NCBI RefSeq assembly: GCF_036365825.1
Contig: NZ_CP142675.1
Coordinates: forward strand, 3,127,302-3,191,301
Length of the DNA stretch: 64,000 nucleotides
Direction: 5' to 3'
DNA from: Qipengyuania sp. HL-TH1
GTDB taxonomy: Bacteria; Pseudomonadota; Alphaproteobacteria; Sphingomonadales; Sphingomonadaceae
This document shows, piece after piece, positions 18,094 to 26,819 of this stretch. The notes beneath the pieces are model-generated. The model searched no databases. It was not told where the DNA came from and worked only from the letters and a program-made list of their open reading frames with translations. Position 1 is the first letter of the stretch. Each line of letters starts with the position of its first letter. The position numbers and the translations under genes were made by a program.

Positions 18094-18591
18094 ATGGAAC
18101 TCAACCCTGTCACATCCCTCGAATGGCTCGATTGGGATATCATCAGCCGGCTTGGCGTGGCTGCGATTCTCGGTCTGGTGCTGGGGCTTGATCGCGAATG
18201 GCGCGGCCATGCCGCCGGCATGCGAACGCATGGCCTGATTTGTGTTTCGGCTGCGGCCATGGTGGTGTCGATCATGGCCCTGTACCATCAGCTCGACGGC
18301 CCGCGGATGGACCCCCTGCGACTGTTCGAGGCAGCCGGAGCGTTCATCGGGATAATCGGGGCCGGTCTGATCGTCTTCAGCAAGGGCCAGCTCCACAATC
18401 TGACGACGGCGGCCCATCTGTGGCTAGCGACCATGGTGGGCATCGCCTGCGGTGCCGCGCAATGGCCCCTGGTGGCAATACTGACCGTAGTCAGCCTGAT
18501 CATGATCACAGTCCTGCGGGTTGCCGAAGACAAGTTCGGCAAGGAGGATCGCAACATCGCGCGCTCGATCGGAAGGTCGCCCGACGAATAG
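18094..18591 (+). CDS. MgtC/SapB-family membrane protein
   Basis: 165 residues from the ATG at 18094. Four hydrophobic segments are visible, and the family motif LGLVLGLDREWRGHAAGMRT followed by GLICVSAAAMV lies at residues about 26-55. MgtC-type proteins help cells cope with low magnesium and regulate the F-type ATPase in pathogens; environmental homologues of the short SapB type are poorly characterised. A short DNKFGKEDRN-like basic tail ends the protein. It stands alone on the plus strand between two minus-strand operons. Confidence 0.8.
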   Translation: MELNPVTSLEWLDWDIISRLGVAAILGLVLGLDREWRGHAAGMRTHGLICVSAAAMVVSIMALYHQLDGPRMDPLRLFEAAGAFIGIIGAGLIVFSKGQLHNLTTAAHLWLATMVGIACGAAQWPLVAILTVVSLIMITVLRVAEDKFGKEDRNIARSIGRSPDE

Positions 18592-18678
18592 GCGTCCGCC
18601 TCAGATCCGCGTATTCGTCGGAGCAGCCCAAACTGGTCAGCTGCGCTGTATCGCCCCCTTACTCAGGCAGCCGGCAGA

Positions 18679-19548
18679 TCACATCATCGGTTTGCCGCCG
18701 GTAACGGCGATTCTGGCTCCCGAGATGTAGCTCGCTTCATCGCTCGCCAGCATGACGTATGGCGGCGCGAGTTCGGCGGGCTGCGCCGGGCGGCCAAGCG
18801 GATAATCTTTCCCGAATTCGGCGACGTCCTCTTCGGGCATCGTAGAGGGGATAAGCGGTGTCCAGACCGGCCCGGGCGCGACGCAGTTCACCCGGATTTT
18901 CCGATCTGCCAGCAGTTGCGCGAGGCCTGCCGTGTAATTCTGGATCGCCCCCTTCGTGGTCGCGTAGGGCAGCAGGGTAGGATTGGGTTGGTCGGAATTA
19001 ATCGATGCCGAATTGATGATCGAACTGCCCTTACGCATGTGGGGCAAAGCGGCTTTGGCGAGATAGAACATCGCGTGGATGTTGGTGGCAAAGGTCCCCT
19101 CCCATTCCTCGTCGGGAATGTCCTCCAATGTCTCGAAAGTCATCTGGTGCGCAGCGTTGTTTACCAGCACATCGATGCCGCCGAAGGTGCGGACAGCCTC
19201 GTCGATTATCGTCCGGCAATGCGCCGCATCGCTGATATCGCCGCGCATCAAGGCGCATTTGCGTCCAGCCTTTTCGACCCATTTCTTCGTTTCCTGCGCG
19301 TCGCGATCCTCGCAGAGATAGGCTATCAGCACATCCGCGCCTTCGCGCGCAAAGGCGATTGCGACCGCGCGACCGATCCCGCTGTCACCGCCGGTGATGA
19401 CGACCCTCTTCCCTTCGAGACGGCCGGAGCCCTCGTAGCTTTCTTCGCCGTGATCGGGCTTGGGGTGCATTGACTCGGTCGCGCCCGGAACACGCTGTTG
19501 CTGTTCAGGCAGGGGCGGCTCGATCTGGTTGGTGGTTCCTTGTCGCAT
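18679..19548 (-). CDS. SDR-family oxidoreductase (YhdF/glucose-dehydrogenase-like)
   Basis: 289 residues from the ATG at 19548, which has a GGGAG site; the longer frame upstream has none. A roughly 40-residue N-terminal extension rich in Gln/Pro precedes the Rossmann fold, as in the stress-related YdaD/YhdF SDR group. VVITGGDSGIGRAVAIAFA is the NAD(P) loop TGGxSGIG, NNAA is present, and the catalytic Ser-Tyr-Lys triad is in INSASIN and YATTKGA. The C-terminal part was duplicated: a fragment nearly identical in DNA lies at 26511-26733. It is 43 bp downstream of the flavodoxin-fold gene in the same direction, so it is probably the last gene of that operon. Confidence 0.88.
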   Translation of the reverse strand: MRQGTTNQIEPPLPEQQQRVPGATESMHPKPDHGEESYEGSGRLEGKRVVITGGDSGIGRAVAIAFAREGADVLIAYLCEDRDAQETKKWVEKAGRKCALMRGDISDAAHCRTIIDEAVRTFGGIDVLVNNAAHQMTFETLEDIPDEEWEGTFATNIHAMFYLAKAALPHMRKGSSIINSASINSDQPNPTLLPYATTKGAIQNYTAGLAQLLADRKIRVNCVAPGPVWTPLIPSTMPEEDVAEFGKDYPLGRPAQPAELAPPYVMLASDEASYISGARIAVTGGKPMM

Positions 19549-19591
19549 AATGATCTCCCAAGAGATTTCGGAGTGTGAGCGTTCCGTGCCG

Positions 19592-20209
19592 TCAGGCTTT
19601 CGTCCCGGGGTAGGTGTCGCCTGTGAGCAGTTTGGCGAGATGCGCGGCATTGATCGCGCACATCTGCGCGGTCTCGGTCACCGCATCGGGCGTCTCCTCC
19701 AGCTCCATGAAGTCTGTGCTGCCCATTGCCTCGCCAACCCAATAGCAGGCCGCGCCCGCCGGGATCGTCCATCCGGTGTCGTTGAGCGACTGGAACAGCT
19801 GCGCCGAGCTCCAGTGCGCGCCATCTTCATTGCCGACGATCGCGGCAATCGCCACCTTGCCGAAGCTCGGCATCCGGCCCTGATCGTCGGTCTCGCCGGT
19901 AAAGGAGTCCATGCGTTCGAGCACGCGTTTGGCGACCGATCCAATCTGCCCCATCCAGATCGGCCCGCCGAAGACCAGAATGTCGTGGCTCAGGATCTTT
20001 TCGCGAATACCTGGCCAGTCATCACCTTCGCCCTCGTCCGACGTCACGCCTGGCGGGACGTTGTGGTCGGCGATGCGGATGGTTTCGGACAGTTCGACGT
20101 CCTGCTTGGCCAAATGCTCTTTCAGCACGGCGATCATGGCGTCGGTCGAGCTTGCTTCGCCCGAGGATTTCTTGAGCGAGCAGTTCAGGGCGATGGCGGT
20201 GAGAGGCAT
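19592..20209 (-). CDS. Flavodoxin-fold NAD(P)H-dependent FMN reductase-like protein
   Basis: 205 residues. The N-terminal strand and phosphate-binding loop TAIALNCSLKKSSGEASSTD, and the aromatic flavin loop ILVFGGPIWMGQIGS (about 77-91), are typical of the NADPH-dependent FMN reductase/flavodoxin family. The FGKVAIAAIVGNEDGAHW strand-loop binds the isoalloxazine side in relatives. It probably reduces quinones or flavins with NAD(P)H. It sits between two SDR genes in a five-gene stress-type operon. Confidence 0.8.
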   Translation of the reverse strand: MPLTAIALNCSLKKSSGEASSTDAMIAVLKEHLAKQDVELSETIRIADHNVPPGVTSDEGEGDDWPGIREKILSHDILVFGGPIWMGQIGSVAKRVLERMDSFTGETDDQGRMPSFGKVAIAAIVGNEDGAHWSSAQLFQSLNDTGWTIPAGAACYWVGEAMGSTDFMELEETPDAVTETAQMCAINAAHLAKLLTGDTYPGTKA

Positions 20210-20254
20210 AGGTGTTCTCCTCGGTTTCTTGCAGATTCGCGAAGGCGTGCGGCC

Positions 20255-21049
20255 TCAGCGGTCGTCGGGTTCGGCCATGCGGCGGTGCATCTGGGCAAGC
20301 ACGGTGTCGGGGATCACGCCGGCGAACATATCCTGGATCTTGTTCATGAAGCCGCTGACCGTGTGGGCGTCGCCTTCGAGAAGGGCCTTGTAGCCCGCCT
20401 CGGCGACCATTGCGGGATCGTCCTTGCTGTCCGATTTGCCGACATCGGTGTTCTCCATCCCGGCGCGGTCGAAGAAATCGGTATCGGTCGGCCCCGGCAT
20501 CAGGCACGAAACAACCACGTCGGTATCCTTAAGCTCGTTGCGCAGCCCGAAGCAGAAGTAGTCGACGTAGCTCTTGGTGCTATTGTAAACGAGCTGGAAA
20601 GCGCCCGGGATGTGCCCCGCGATCGAACCGGTCACAAGGATGCGACCGGCATTCTTCGCCCGCATTTTCCGTCCGATATGGTGCAGGAGCCATGTCGTGC
20701 CGGTCACATTGGTATGGATGACATGGGCGATGTCCTTCCACTCCTGATCGAGGAACGCTTCGCCCAGCCCGTGGCCGGCATTGGCAAGCAGGACTTCGGG
20801 CGTGCGATCGCCGATCGCCGTCACGAGGGCCTGGAGGCCTTTGGGGGTGGCGAGATCGGCTTCGACCGTCTCGACGCCTGCGGCACCGCACTGCCGCGCG
20901 GTGGCTTCGGCCGCGCCAAGATCGCGGTCGGCGGCGAGGATCAGGTCGCAGCCATCGCGGGCCGCCAGCTTCGTGAGCTCGAGCCCGATGCCGCTCGAAG
21001 CACCGGTGATTACGCACGGCCCGGACAGCTTGTCGATTTTCCCGGCCAT
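20255..21049 (-). CDS. SDR-family NAD(P)-dependent oxidoreductase
   Basis: 264 residues from the ATG at 21049 (GGAGAA site). CVITGASSGIGLELTKLAA is the TGASSGIG cofactor loop, LLANAGHG is the NAG motif, and VTGSIAGHIPGAFQLVYNSTKS supplies the catalytic Ser, Tyr and Lys. The C-terminal 60 residues (GLRNELKDTDVVVSCLMPGP onward) resemble short-chain dehydrogenases of the DltE type. The start is 2 bp from the stop of the Zn-ADH gene, so the two are coupled. Confidence 0.85.
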   Translation of the reverse strand: MAGKIDKLSGPCVITGASSGIGLELTKLAARDGCDLILAADRDLGAAEATARQCGAAGVETVEADLATPKGLQALVTAIGDRTPEVLLANAGHGLGEAFLDQEWKDIAHVIHTNVTGTTWLLHHIGRKMRAKNAGRILVTGSIAGHIPGAFQLVYNSTKSYVDYFCFGLRNELKDTDVVVSCLMPGPTDTDFFDRAGMENTDVGKSDSKDDPAMVAEAGYKALLEGDAHTVSGFMNKIQDMFAGVIPDTVLAQMHRRMAEPDDR

Positions 21050-21051
21050 GA

Positions 21052-22233
21052 TCAGTTCTCCATCCCGGGCTTCAGAATGACCTTGGTCCATTCATTCTGC
21101 TGCTCCTTGAAATTCTTGTAGCCCTCGGCCGCCTGTTCGAGCGGCAGCCGGTGGCTGATCAGGAACGTGGTGTCGAGCGTGCCATCCTCGATCTTCTCGA
21201 GCAGCGGCTTGGTATATTTCTGGACATGGGTCTGGCCGCCGCGGATTTGCAGGCCCTTCTCCATCATTGCCCCAAGCGGCCACTTGTCGGTCATCCCGCC
21301 ATAGACGCCGGGGATCGAGACCTTGCCGCCGAACCGGACCGCGAGAATCGCCTGCTTCAGCGCGCTCGCGCGGTCGGCGCCCATGCCGACCTTCTGCTTC
21401 ACGACGTCGAACATGTTGTCGATAGCGAAGCCGTGCGACTCCATGCCGACCGCGTCGATCACGGCATCCACGCCGATCCCGCCGGACATTTCCATCAGGG
21501 CTTCGCGCACATCGGTCTCGCGGAAGTCGATGATCTCCGCGCCCAGCTGCTTCGCCAGTGCGAGACGGTTCGGATAGTGGTCGATCGCAATCACCCTGGA
21601 TGCGCCCATCACGATGGCCGACTGGATCGCGAACAATCCGACCGGGCCGCAGCCCCACACCGCAACCGTATCGTCGGGCTGGATGTCGGCATTTTCCGCC
21701 GCCATCCAGCCGGTCGGGAGGATGTCCGAGAGGAACAGCACCTGGTCGTCCTCCAGATGGTCGGGAACGACGATCGGGCCGACATCGGAAAAGGGCACGC
21801 GGGCGTATTCGGCCTGTCCGCCGGAATAGCCGCCGGTCAGGTGCGAATAGCCGAACAGCGCGGCCATCGGCTGGCCGTAGAGCGTCGCCGACATATCCTG
21901 CTTTTCAGCCGGGTTGGAATTGTCGCAGGCCGAATATTGCTGCTGCTTGCAATGGAAACAGCCGCCGCAGCTGATCGTGAAGGGCACGACGACGCGCTGC
22001 CCTTTCTTCAGATCGCTCGCAGACCCCGTCTCGACGACTTCGCCCATGAATTCATGGCCCAGCACATCGCCCGGCGCCACGCCGGGAATGACGCCATCGT
22101 ATAGGTGAAGGTCGGACCCGCAGATGGCCGTGCTGGTGATCTTGATGATCGCATCGCGGGGATTGATAATTTCCGGATCGCTGACCGTGTCCACGCGAAC
22201 GTCGTTGGTTCCATGCCAGGTAAGTGCTCGCAT
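21052..22233 (-). CDS. Zinc-dependent alcohol dehydrogenase (glutathione-independent formaldehyde dehydrogenase-like)
   Basis: 393 residues from the second of two tandem ATGs (22233), matching the length and MRAL start of its paralogue at 52134. The catalytic zinc site is in [14 protein letters not shown] (Cys about 38) and [10 protein letters not shown] (His/Glu about 60). The structural zinc loop contains CGGCFHCKQQQYSAC (four Cys). The NAD-binding GCGPVGLFAIQSA is the Rossmann loop. The family includes FdhA and threonine-dehydrogenase-like MDR enzymes. The substrate may be formaldehyde or small alcohols. Its start overlaps the stop of the SRPBCC gene (TGATG). Confidence 0.88.
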   Translation of the reverse strand: MRALTWHGTNDVRVDTVSDPEIINPRDAIIKITSTAICGSDLHLYDGVIPGVAPGDVLGHEFMGEVVETGSASDLKKGQRVVVPFTISCGGCFHCKQQQYSACDNSNPAEKQDMSATLYGQPMAALFGYSHLTGGYSGGQAEYARVPFSDVGPIVVPDHLEDDQVLFLSDILPTGWMAAENADIQPDDTVAVWGCGPVGLFAIQSAIVMGASRVIAIDHYPNRLALAKQLGAEIIDFRETDVREALMEMSGGIGVDAVIDAVGMESHGFAIDNMFDVVKQKVGMGADRASALKQAILAVRFGGKVSIPGVYGGMTDKWPLGAMMEKGLQIRGGQTHVQKYTKPLLEKIEDGTLDTTFLISHRLPLEQAAEGYKNFKEQQNEWTKVILKPGMEN

Positions 22234-22877
22234 CATCCGTTCTCCTGCTTGGCTGCACGGGTTTCGTCCCGCGTTCGCGCCGATGTCGCTATTTCTCCGG
22301 TTTCCATGAGCATCTTGAAACGCTTCAGATCATGCCGGGCCTGAACCTGCGGCTCGCGCAGGAACAGCTTCGCCACCGCTCGGCCGAGCGCGCCTGCGGG
22401 CGGGTCGTAGGCCATCACCAGGCTGACCCTGGTTCCGCGCTCGCCCGGTGCATCCTCGAAGCGAACCTCGCCGCTGGTCTCGATCTCGGAATCCTCGACC
22501 GAGCGCCAGGCGATCACCTCGTCCTGCTTCTTGCTGGCGATTTCGGTTTTCACCGCGACCGTCTGGCCCGCGGGGGCCTTGATCCGCCAGGTTGAAACCC
22601 CGTCTGCGCCGGCTTCGATCGCTTCCACATTCTCCATGAATTGCGGCAGGTTGGAGAAGTCCGACCAGAACGCGAACATTTCGGCTCGCGGCTTGCGGAT
22701 GGTTACTGATCGGCCGACCTGCGCGGTGTCGCCTTCAGGCTGGCGTTTGGTATGGTTGGCGGCATCGCCATATCCGCGATTTTGGTGCCTGTTGGACAGG
22801 AACGCTCCGAATGCGATCGCTCCGGCAGTAAGAACGACGCCGCCCAATCCGGCGCCGATTTTCGAATTTTGAGACAT
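22233..22877 (-). CDS. Membrane-anchored SRPBCC (START-like) protein
   Basis: 214 residues from the ATG at 22877 (GGAGA site). An N-terminal hydrophobic segment (about 8-28, GLGGVVLTAGAIAFGAFL) anchors it. The rest is a polyketide-cyclase/dehydrase-like SRPBCC domain: VGRSVTIRKPRAEMFAFWSD, then FSNLPQFMENVEAIEA and WRSVEDSEIETSGEVRFE. Such proteins bind hydrophobic ligands. In sphingomonads this gene commonly heads the SRPBCC-Zn-ADH-SDR operon seen here (recalled context). It is the first gene of a five-gene leftward operon ending at 18679. Confidence 0.82.
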   Translation of the reverse strand: MSQNSKIGAGLGGVVLTAGAIAFGAFLSNRHQNRGYGDAANHTKRQPEGDTAQVGRSVTIRKPRAEMFAFWSDFSNLPQFMENVEAIEAGADGVSTWRIKAPAGQTVAVKTEIASKKQDEVIAWRSVEDSEIETSGEVRFEDAPGERGTRVSLVMAYDPPAGALGRAVAKLFLREPQVQARHDLKRFKMLMETGEIATSARTRDETRAAKQENG

Positions 22878-23003
22878 AGATTTTCTCCGCGACATGATGA
22901 CGCAGCGAATTCCCTCTCAAACCGTTCCGGACGTTCTCGGCGAGGCGTTGGTGGGTTGCGACCAATTTTACCGAGCTTTCTTCGGTGAAATTTCAGGCCG
23001 GGT

Positions 23004-24242
23004 TTATCTGTCAGACGCAGTTGCGAGGTCGCAATCGCCTGCCGGGCTTGAACGGATGGTCGGCAAGGCGGGCAAACGCCCGGGCCAAAGAGCAATCACG
23101 ACTGACGGAACCGCCGCGATGGCGAACATCGCCTGTCCTCCCATTTTTTCGGCTATTCCGCTCACGAGAGTCGGTCCGATCAAGCTCCCGATCGCTAGCG
23201 CCATGAGGGCCGCAGTGAATCCGGTCGTGCTCCATCCGGGGAACAATCTCAGGCTCCAGAAAGAGATCACCGCGCTGACGACCATGAGCGCTGCTCCGTG
23301 AAATGCGCTTGCGGTTATCACGGTGATCCAGTCATTGGGTGCGAACGCGATGAGGACCATCGAGAGGGCGGCAGCCGCGAAAATCACGCGCAGCACGCCG
23401 CTCAGACCGAACCGGTCTACCAGACGCCCCGCCGCTACGCCGACTAAGCCCAGGATACCGTAACTGATGAAGACCACGGCCGAAGCGCCGTCCGATACCA
23501 GGCTAGGCAGCCCTCCCGTATCGGCTATGCGCTTCGCCGCGAAGGTAATGAAGACCGCGTTAGTCGCGCCGAAAACCAAAGCGAGGGTGTGGAGCGGCCA
23601 AGCCTTGCGGCCATAGAAATGCGAAAGGGCGAACCCCTTCATCGATTGCCTCTGTTCGAGCTTCGGGGTCCCGAACCACGCCACGATTGCCGCTAAGAGG
23701 GCGATGCCGGCGAAGGCCCACCAAGCGTGTCGCCAGTGGATTGCGCCCATCCCTGTAAATAATGAGAGAACGCCTGCAATTACTACGCCGGTGGCCGTTC
23801 CTGTCGCGATTATCGAGAGGGCCGTATTTCGCCGATCTTCGGTTAAACTGTGGCGCGCGGCATCGTTGAACGGGGTCCAACACAGGCCTGCGCTGGATCC
23901 CGCGATGACTATCCCTGCGGTCAGCATTGTCGCATTCGATGCAGTAGCTACCAGCACTGATCCCGCGCACGCCATCAGGCAGGCCAGAATGACAGGAGTG
24001 CGAGGTCCGAGCCGAAAAACAAAGATAGCAGTTATTGGCAAAGCCACCATAAAGGCGGAAAATGCGATACTCGCGATATGCCCGCCATCGGCCACCGAAA
24101 GGCCGAACTCATCGGCGAACTGGGGCATGAAGAGACCTAGACCGACTCTCGCGGGACCGAAGCCGATTGCAGTGGCGAGAAATCCAGCGATCGTGAGACG
24201 CTCGGCCGAGTTCAACGCGTTCTTTGTCCTGCAGTGCTGCAC
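23004..24242 (-). CDS. MFS transporter (YbfB-like)
   Basis: 412 residues from a GTG, with about 12 hydrophobic segments in the usual 6+6 layout and a hydrophilic central loop (PKLEQRQSMKGF). The early segment GFGPARVGLGLFMPQFADEF and the RLGPRTPVILACL loop between TM2 and TM3 are family-typical. The substrate is unknown; YbfB/YjiJ-type MFS proteins are often annotated as sugar or cation efflux without proof. No ribosome site lies before the GTG, so the start is uncertain. It stands alone between the SRPBCC operon and the DUF892-like gene. Confidence 0.8.
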   Translation of the reverse strand: MQHCRTKNALNSAERLTIAGFLATAIGFGPARVGLGLFMPQFADEFGLSVADGGHIASIAFSAFMVALPITAIFVFRLGPRTPVILACLMACAGSVLVATASNATMLTAGIVIAGSSAGLCWTPFNDAARHSLTEDRRNTALSIIATGTATGVVIAGVLSLFTGMGAIHWRHAWWAFAGIALLAAIVAWFGTPKLEQRQSMKGFALSHFYGRKAWPLHTLALVFGATNAVFITFAAKRIADTGGLPSLVSDGASAVVFISYGILGLVGVAAGRLVDRFGLSGVLRVIFAAAALSMVLIAFAPNDWITVITASAFHGAALMVVSAVISFWSLRLFPGWSTTGFTAALMALAIGSLIGPTLVSGIAEKMGGQAMFAIAAVPSVVIALWPGRLPALPTIRSSPAGDCDLATASDR

Positions 24243-24285
24243 GAGCTAGAGCATGGTTTCGGTGAAGATGCCAAGAGGCTTTACC

Positions 24286-24762
24286 TCATTCCCCAGCAAG
24301 CGACCGGGTTAATTCCGCCAAGCGCTCACGGAGCAGATGGTCCGTATCCCGAGCTTGCTGGCGAAACGCATTTAACGCTTGGTTTTTCGCGGCCCCTTCG
24401 TACTGATCGAGCGCAATGGCCGTTTCCAGCGACACGATGTCAGCAGCCAGAAATTTGCGGATCGCTCCAATTACGGCGACGTCTCGCACCCGTCCCTGCG
24501 CTGTCGACGCTACGTCGCGCAATGCATCGTCCATTATGCCATTTGCCCAGAGATTAGGTTTCCCATCAGGATCACCCAGCATCTGGCCGAGGATGTTTGC
24601 TTCTTCATTGGACCGAGTAATCAAAGTACGGAAGGTCTCTCTCGTAACGGCATCGTTTGTTGCGACAGCAACTTTCTGCATCCTGCACGCAAGTGAGCGA
24701 CGGCCCTCCCGCAGGTCATCAAGCGCCACTAGTAGCAATTGGCTGAAGTTCGTCGTGGTCAT
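24286..24762 (-). CDS. DUF892/YciF-like four-helix bundle protein
   Basis: 158 residues, nearly all helical: four heptad-patterned helices (about 10-40, 45-65, 95-120, 125-155) as in ferritin-like DUF892 proteins. The motif DVAVIGAIRKFLAADIVSLETA corresponds to the third and fourth helices. The Glu/His iron ligands typical of true ferritins are sparse, so metal binding is doubtful. Related YciE/YciF proteins are stress-induced in enterobacteria. Confidence 0.55.
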   Translation of the reverse strand: MTTTNFSQLLLVALDDLREGRRSLACRMQKVAVATNDAVTRETFRTLITRSNEEANILGQMLGDPDGKPNLWANGIMDDALRDVASTAQGRVRDVAVIGAIRKFLAADIVSLETAIALDQYEGAAKNQALNAFRQQARDTDHLLRERLAELTRSLAGE

Positions 24763-24958
24763 ACTCCGTGAGCGCCGGACGTTCGAGTTTGTTCCAGCCT
24801 TCCCTTGTTCCGCGGGTTTCTCGACTTTTCATAATAATGTGAGCGTGTTAGATAACATTTCTTATCGTCAAAAGCAGAGCTTGGGCGGAACCTATCGATC
24901 TAATTGAAATTGATTCTGCATTCGTCCGAACCTGCAACACTAGGTTCAGGAGATGCCC

Positions 24959-25264
24959 TTGTCTTTCAATCCACTTACAGAAAAAGGCATTCCGATCGAC
25001 CGTCAGTTCCGCAATTGGTCGGAATTGACGAGCAAACCTTTCGACACCCGCGAGGTCCATCCCTATACGAGATGCCGCGTGATCCTGATGAACGGGATCG
25101 AGGTGGAGGCGATCATCAATTCGCACAACGCCGCGCGCCGCATTGCCGATACGGGCGTTAAGCAGATGCTGGCTCTGGTCCGCAAGGAGGATAGCTTAGC
25201 GAACTCGGGGGTCATCTACCGTTCCTCAATCGTAGCGTCCGATCAAACTGCAGATATTGCATGA
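24959..25264 (+). CDS. Conserved hypothetical protein, about 101 residues (probable TTG start)
   Basis: Two starts compete: ATG at 24953, which touches an AGGAG sequence with no spacer, and TTG at 24959, which has that AGGAG at the ideal 6-bp spacing; the latter is preferred. The protein (SFNPLTEKGIPIDRQFRNW, then RCRVILMNGIEVEAIINSHN and VKQMLALVRKEDSLANSG) is soluble and mixed alpha/beta. No family is recognised. A four-helix or SHOCT type is ruled out by the beta content. It lies alone, read toward the paralogous peptide gene. Confidence 0.6.
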   Translation: MSFNPLTEKGIPIDRQFRNWSELTSKPFDTREVHPYTRCRVILMNGIEVEAIINSHNAARRIADTGVKQMLALVRKEDSLANSGVIYRSSIVASDQTADIA

Positions 25265-25401
25265 CGACAAAGCGTCTAAAGAATCATGGTCCGACAGGCA
25301 CCAAAAGATATTTTATGGGCGCACGCTTTCGACGCTTATCGGCTAGGCGAAAAGTACGCGCATATGAGCCCGATCACAGCGATGCGCTCAGTGCTTCCTG
25401 A

Positions 25402-25626
25402 TTAATCTTCCGTGCTTTCGTTTGGCTTACCTATCAGCCAGACCCCCGTTTTGCCGACCAGTTCCATAGAGCAGACAGGTCTTCCGTTTTCGTAAAGGTC
25501 GGCCTTGGTCCCGCGCGCAACCTTCTTCGCCTTGTCCAGCGCCCCAGCAATTGAAACGCTATCGAAAGCGATCTCTTCGCGTGCCGCAGAACGTTGGTCC
25601 CAAGAATGCAGAACGTAGTGACTCAT
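25402..25626 (-). CDS. Small conserved hypothetical protein (paralogue of 17412-17621)
   Basis: 74 residues from the ATG at 25626 behind a GAGG site. Shares VSIAGALDKAKK, ADLYENG and CSMELVGKTGVWLIGKP with the peptide at 17412. An open frame continues upstream to 25854 but without similarity to the paralogue. No partner peptide is found upstream, unlike the first copy. Function unknown. Confidence 0.7.
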   Translation of the reverse strand: MSHYVLHSWDQRSAAREEIAFDSVSIAGALDKAKKVARGTKADLYENGRPVCSMELVGKTGVWLIGKPNESTED

Positions 25627-26010
25627 AAGCAACCTCACTTCTGAAATTGATTTCCGGTCCCCGTCCTTGCCTTTTAAATATCCGCTTTCCGGCGACGAAA
25701 CGAAATCCACGCCCCTGGCGCACCGTTTCCCCGCCTCAACGGCCGAGCTTAGAATATCATCTGCACTCACTACGGCAACGGCAATGGCTGTTAAACGGTC
25801 GCATGACGGGAACCATTGGTCGCACATGATCAAGAGCGAGCCGCAAGTAAACACACAGTACCCCTCTTAGCCCACTTGTTGAACGTCCTGTCTGACAGGG
25901 TCCACGAGTTCCGGATCAAGATTCAATCGAAGGCATTTTTTGCCGTAGCACCGGCCCGTTCTCGATGTGCTTTCGGGTAGTCTGGTGTGTTTCAGCAAAG
26001 GAGTGGCAAA
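25627..26010. other. Intergenic stretch, nothing recognised
   Basis: Divergent promoters for the two flanking genes must lie here, but no clear -35/-10 pair or inverted repeat stands out. The open frame that continues the 25402 gene upstream is not supported by a ribosome site. Confidence 0.4.
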
Positions 26011-26376
26011 ATGCATACTGAAGCAGAAAAAAATTCCGCTGTTATTTCGAGTGATCGCGTCGAAGGTACAGCCGTCTTTGATCGCGGCGGGAAAAACATC
26101 GGCCACGTAGATTACGTATTGATCGAGAAGCGCGGTGGACAGGCAACAGAGGCAGTTTTGTCGGTCGGCGGTTTCCTGGGAATGGGTGATGAGAAGCACT
26201 GCGTCCCTTGGTCGAAGCTCGATTACGATACCGACCTTGGTGGCTACCACCTTAACATCGACGAAGATGCCCTTCGCGAAGGGCCGCGCTTCACTTCCGA
26301 GGAACGACACAAGGCCTACGACGATAATTTCCGGTCTGGCGTTCACAAATACTATGAAACAGCGCAGGTAGCTTAG
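26011..26376 (+). CDS. PRC-barrel domain protein
   Basis: 121 residues from the ATG at 26011 (AAAGGAG, 7 bp). ISSDRVEGTAVFDRGGKNIG, followed by VDYVLIEKRGGQATEAVLSV and HCVPWSKLDYD, matches the PRC-barrel (photosynthetic reaction centre H/RimM-like) beta-barrel. The C-terminal 30 residues are charged. Small free-standing PRC-barrel proteins are frequent in stress regions of alphaproteobacteria and their role is not established. A strong terminator follows. Confidence 0.8.
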   Translation: MHTEAEKNSAVISSDRVEGTAVFDRGGKNIGHVDYVLIEKRGGQATEAVLSVGGFLGMGDEKHCVPWSKLDYDTDLGGYHLNIDEDALREGPRFTSEERHKAYDDNFRSGVHKYYETAQVA

Positions 26377-26392
26377 CACTATGAGCATTGGG

Positions 26393-26420
26393 GGGCCCGG
26401 CTTGACTGTCGGGCCCTTTT
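26393..26420 (+). terminator. Rho-independent terminator after the PRC-barrel gene
   Basis: Perfect 7-bp GC stem GGGCCCG/CGGGCCC (26393-26399 and 26410-26416) with a 10-nt loop, followed by TTTT. Confidence 0.85.
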
Positions 26421-26510
26421 GCAACTGTCATTCCGGCCGCGACCGCGGTTACAGCCCTTTAGCGGAGGCTCAGTTCTTGCCCCCATTCCGGATATCAGAG
26501 AGTCGAATGA

Positions 26511-26733
26511 TCACATCATTGGTTTGCCGCTCGTAACGGTGATTGTAGCTCCCGAAATGTAGCTTGCGTCATCGCTCGCCAGCATGACGTATGGCGGCGC
26601 AAGTTCGGCGGGCTGCGCGGGGCGGCCAAGCGGATAATCCTTGCCGAATTCAGCAACATCCTCTTCCGGCATCGTCGAGGGAATAAGCGGTCTCCAAACC
26701 GGCCCGGACGCGATGCAGTTCACCCGTAGCGGC
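26511..26733 (-). pseudogene. 3' fragment of an SDR oxidoreductase gene (duplicate of 18679-19548)
   Basis: About 223 bp are close in DNA and protein to the C-terminal third of the SDR at 18679: PSTMPEEDVAEFGKDYPLGR is identical and the end ..GKPMM is the same. The N-terminal Rossmann part is absent; similarity stops abruptly after the NCxAxGPVW block at about 26733. What remains cannot bind cofactor, so this is a relic. It lies about 0.9 kb beyond a copy of the small peptide gene, in the same order as at 17.4-19.5 kb. Confidence 0.85.
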
Positions 26734-26819
26734 CTCGTGGCTGTCGATCGACATCTTTGGCATCGCCTTCTCCGCCACGGGATTGGACAGCAGGTCTCTA
26801 CCCCATAATCGTCGGAAAG

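Noticed and set aside
19460..21121. 553-residue plus-strand open frame
   Set aside because: It runs antisense to the flavodoxin-fold and SDR genes, whose minus-strand products show full family motifs and coupled starts; the plus-strand translation has no recognisable pattern.
22878..23000. EcfG-type general stress promoter (GGAAC-N16/17-CGTT) upstream of the SRPBCC operon
   Set aside because: A GGAAC is present on the minus strand, but no GTT-type -10 lies at the required distance. A similar search upstream of 24762, 24959 and 26011 also failed.
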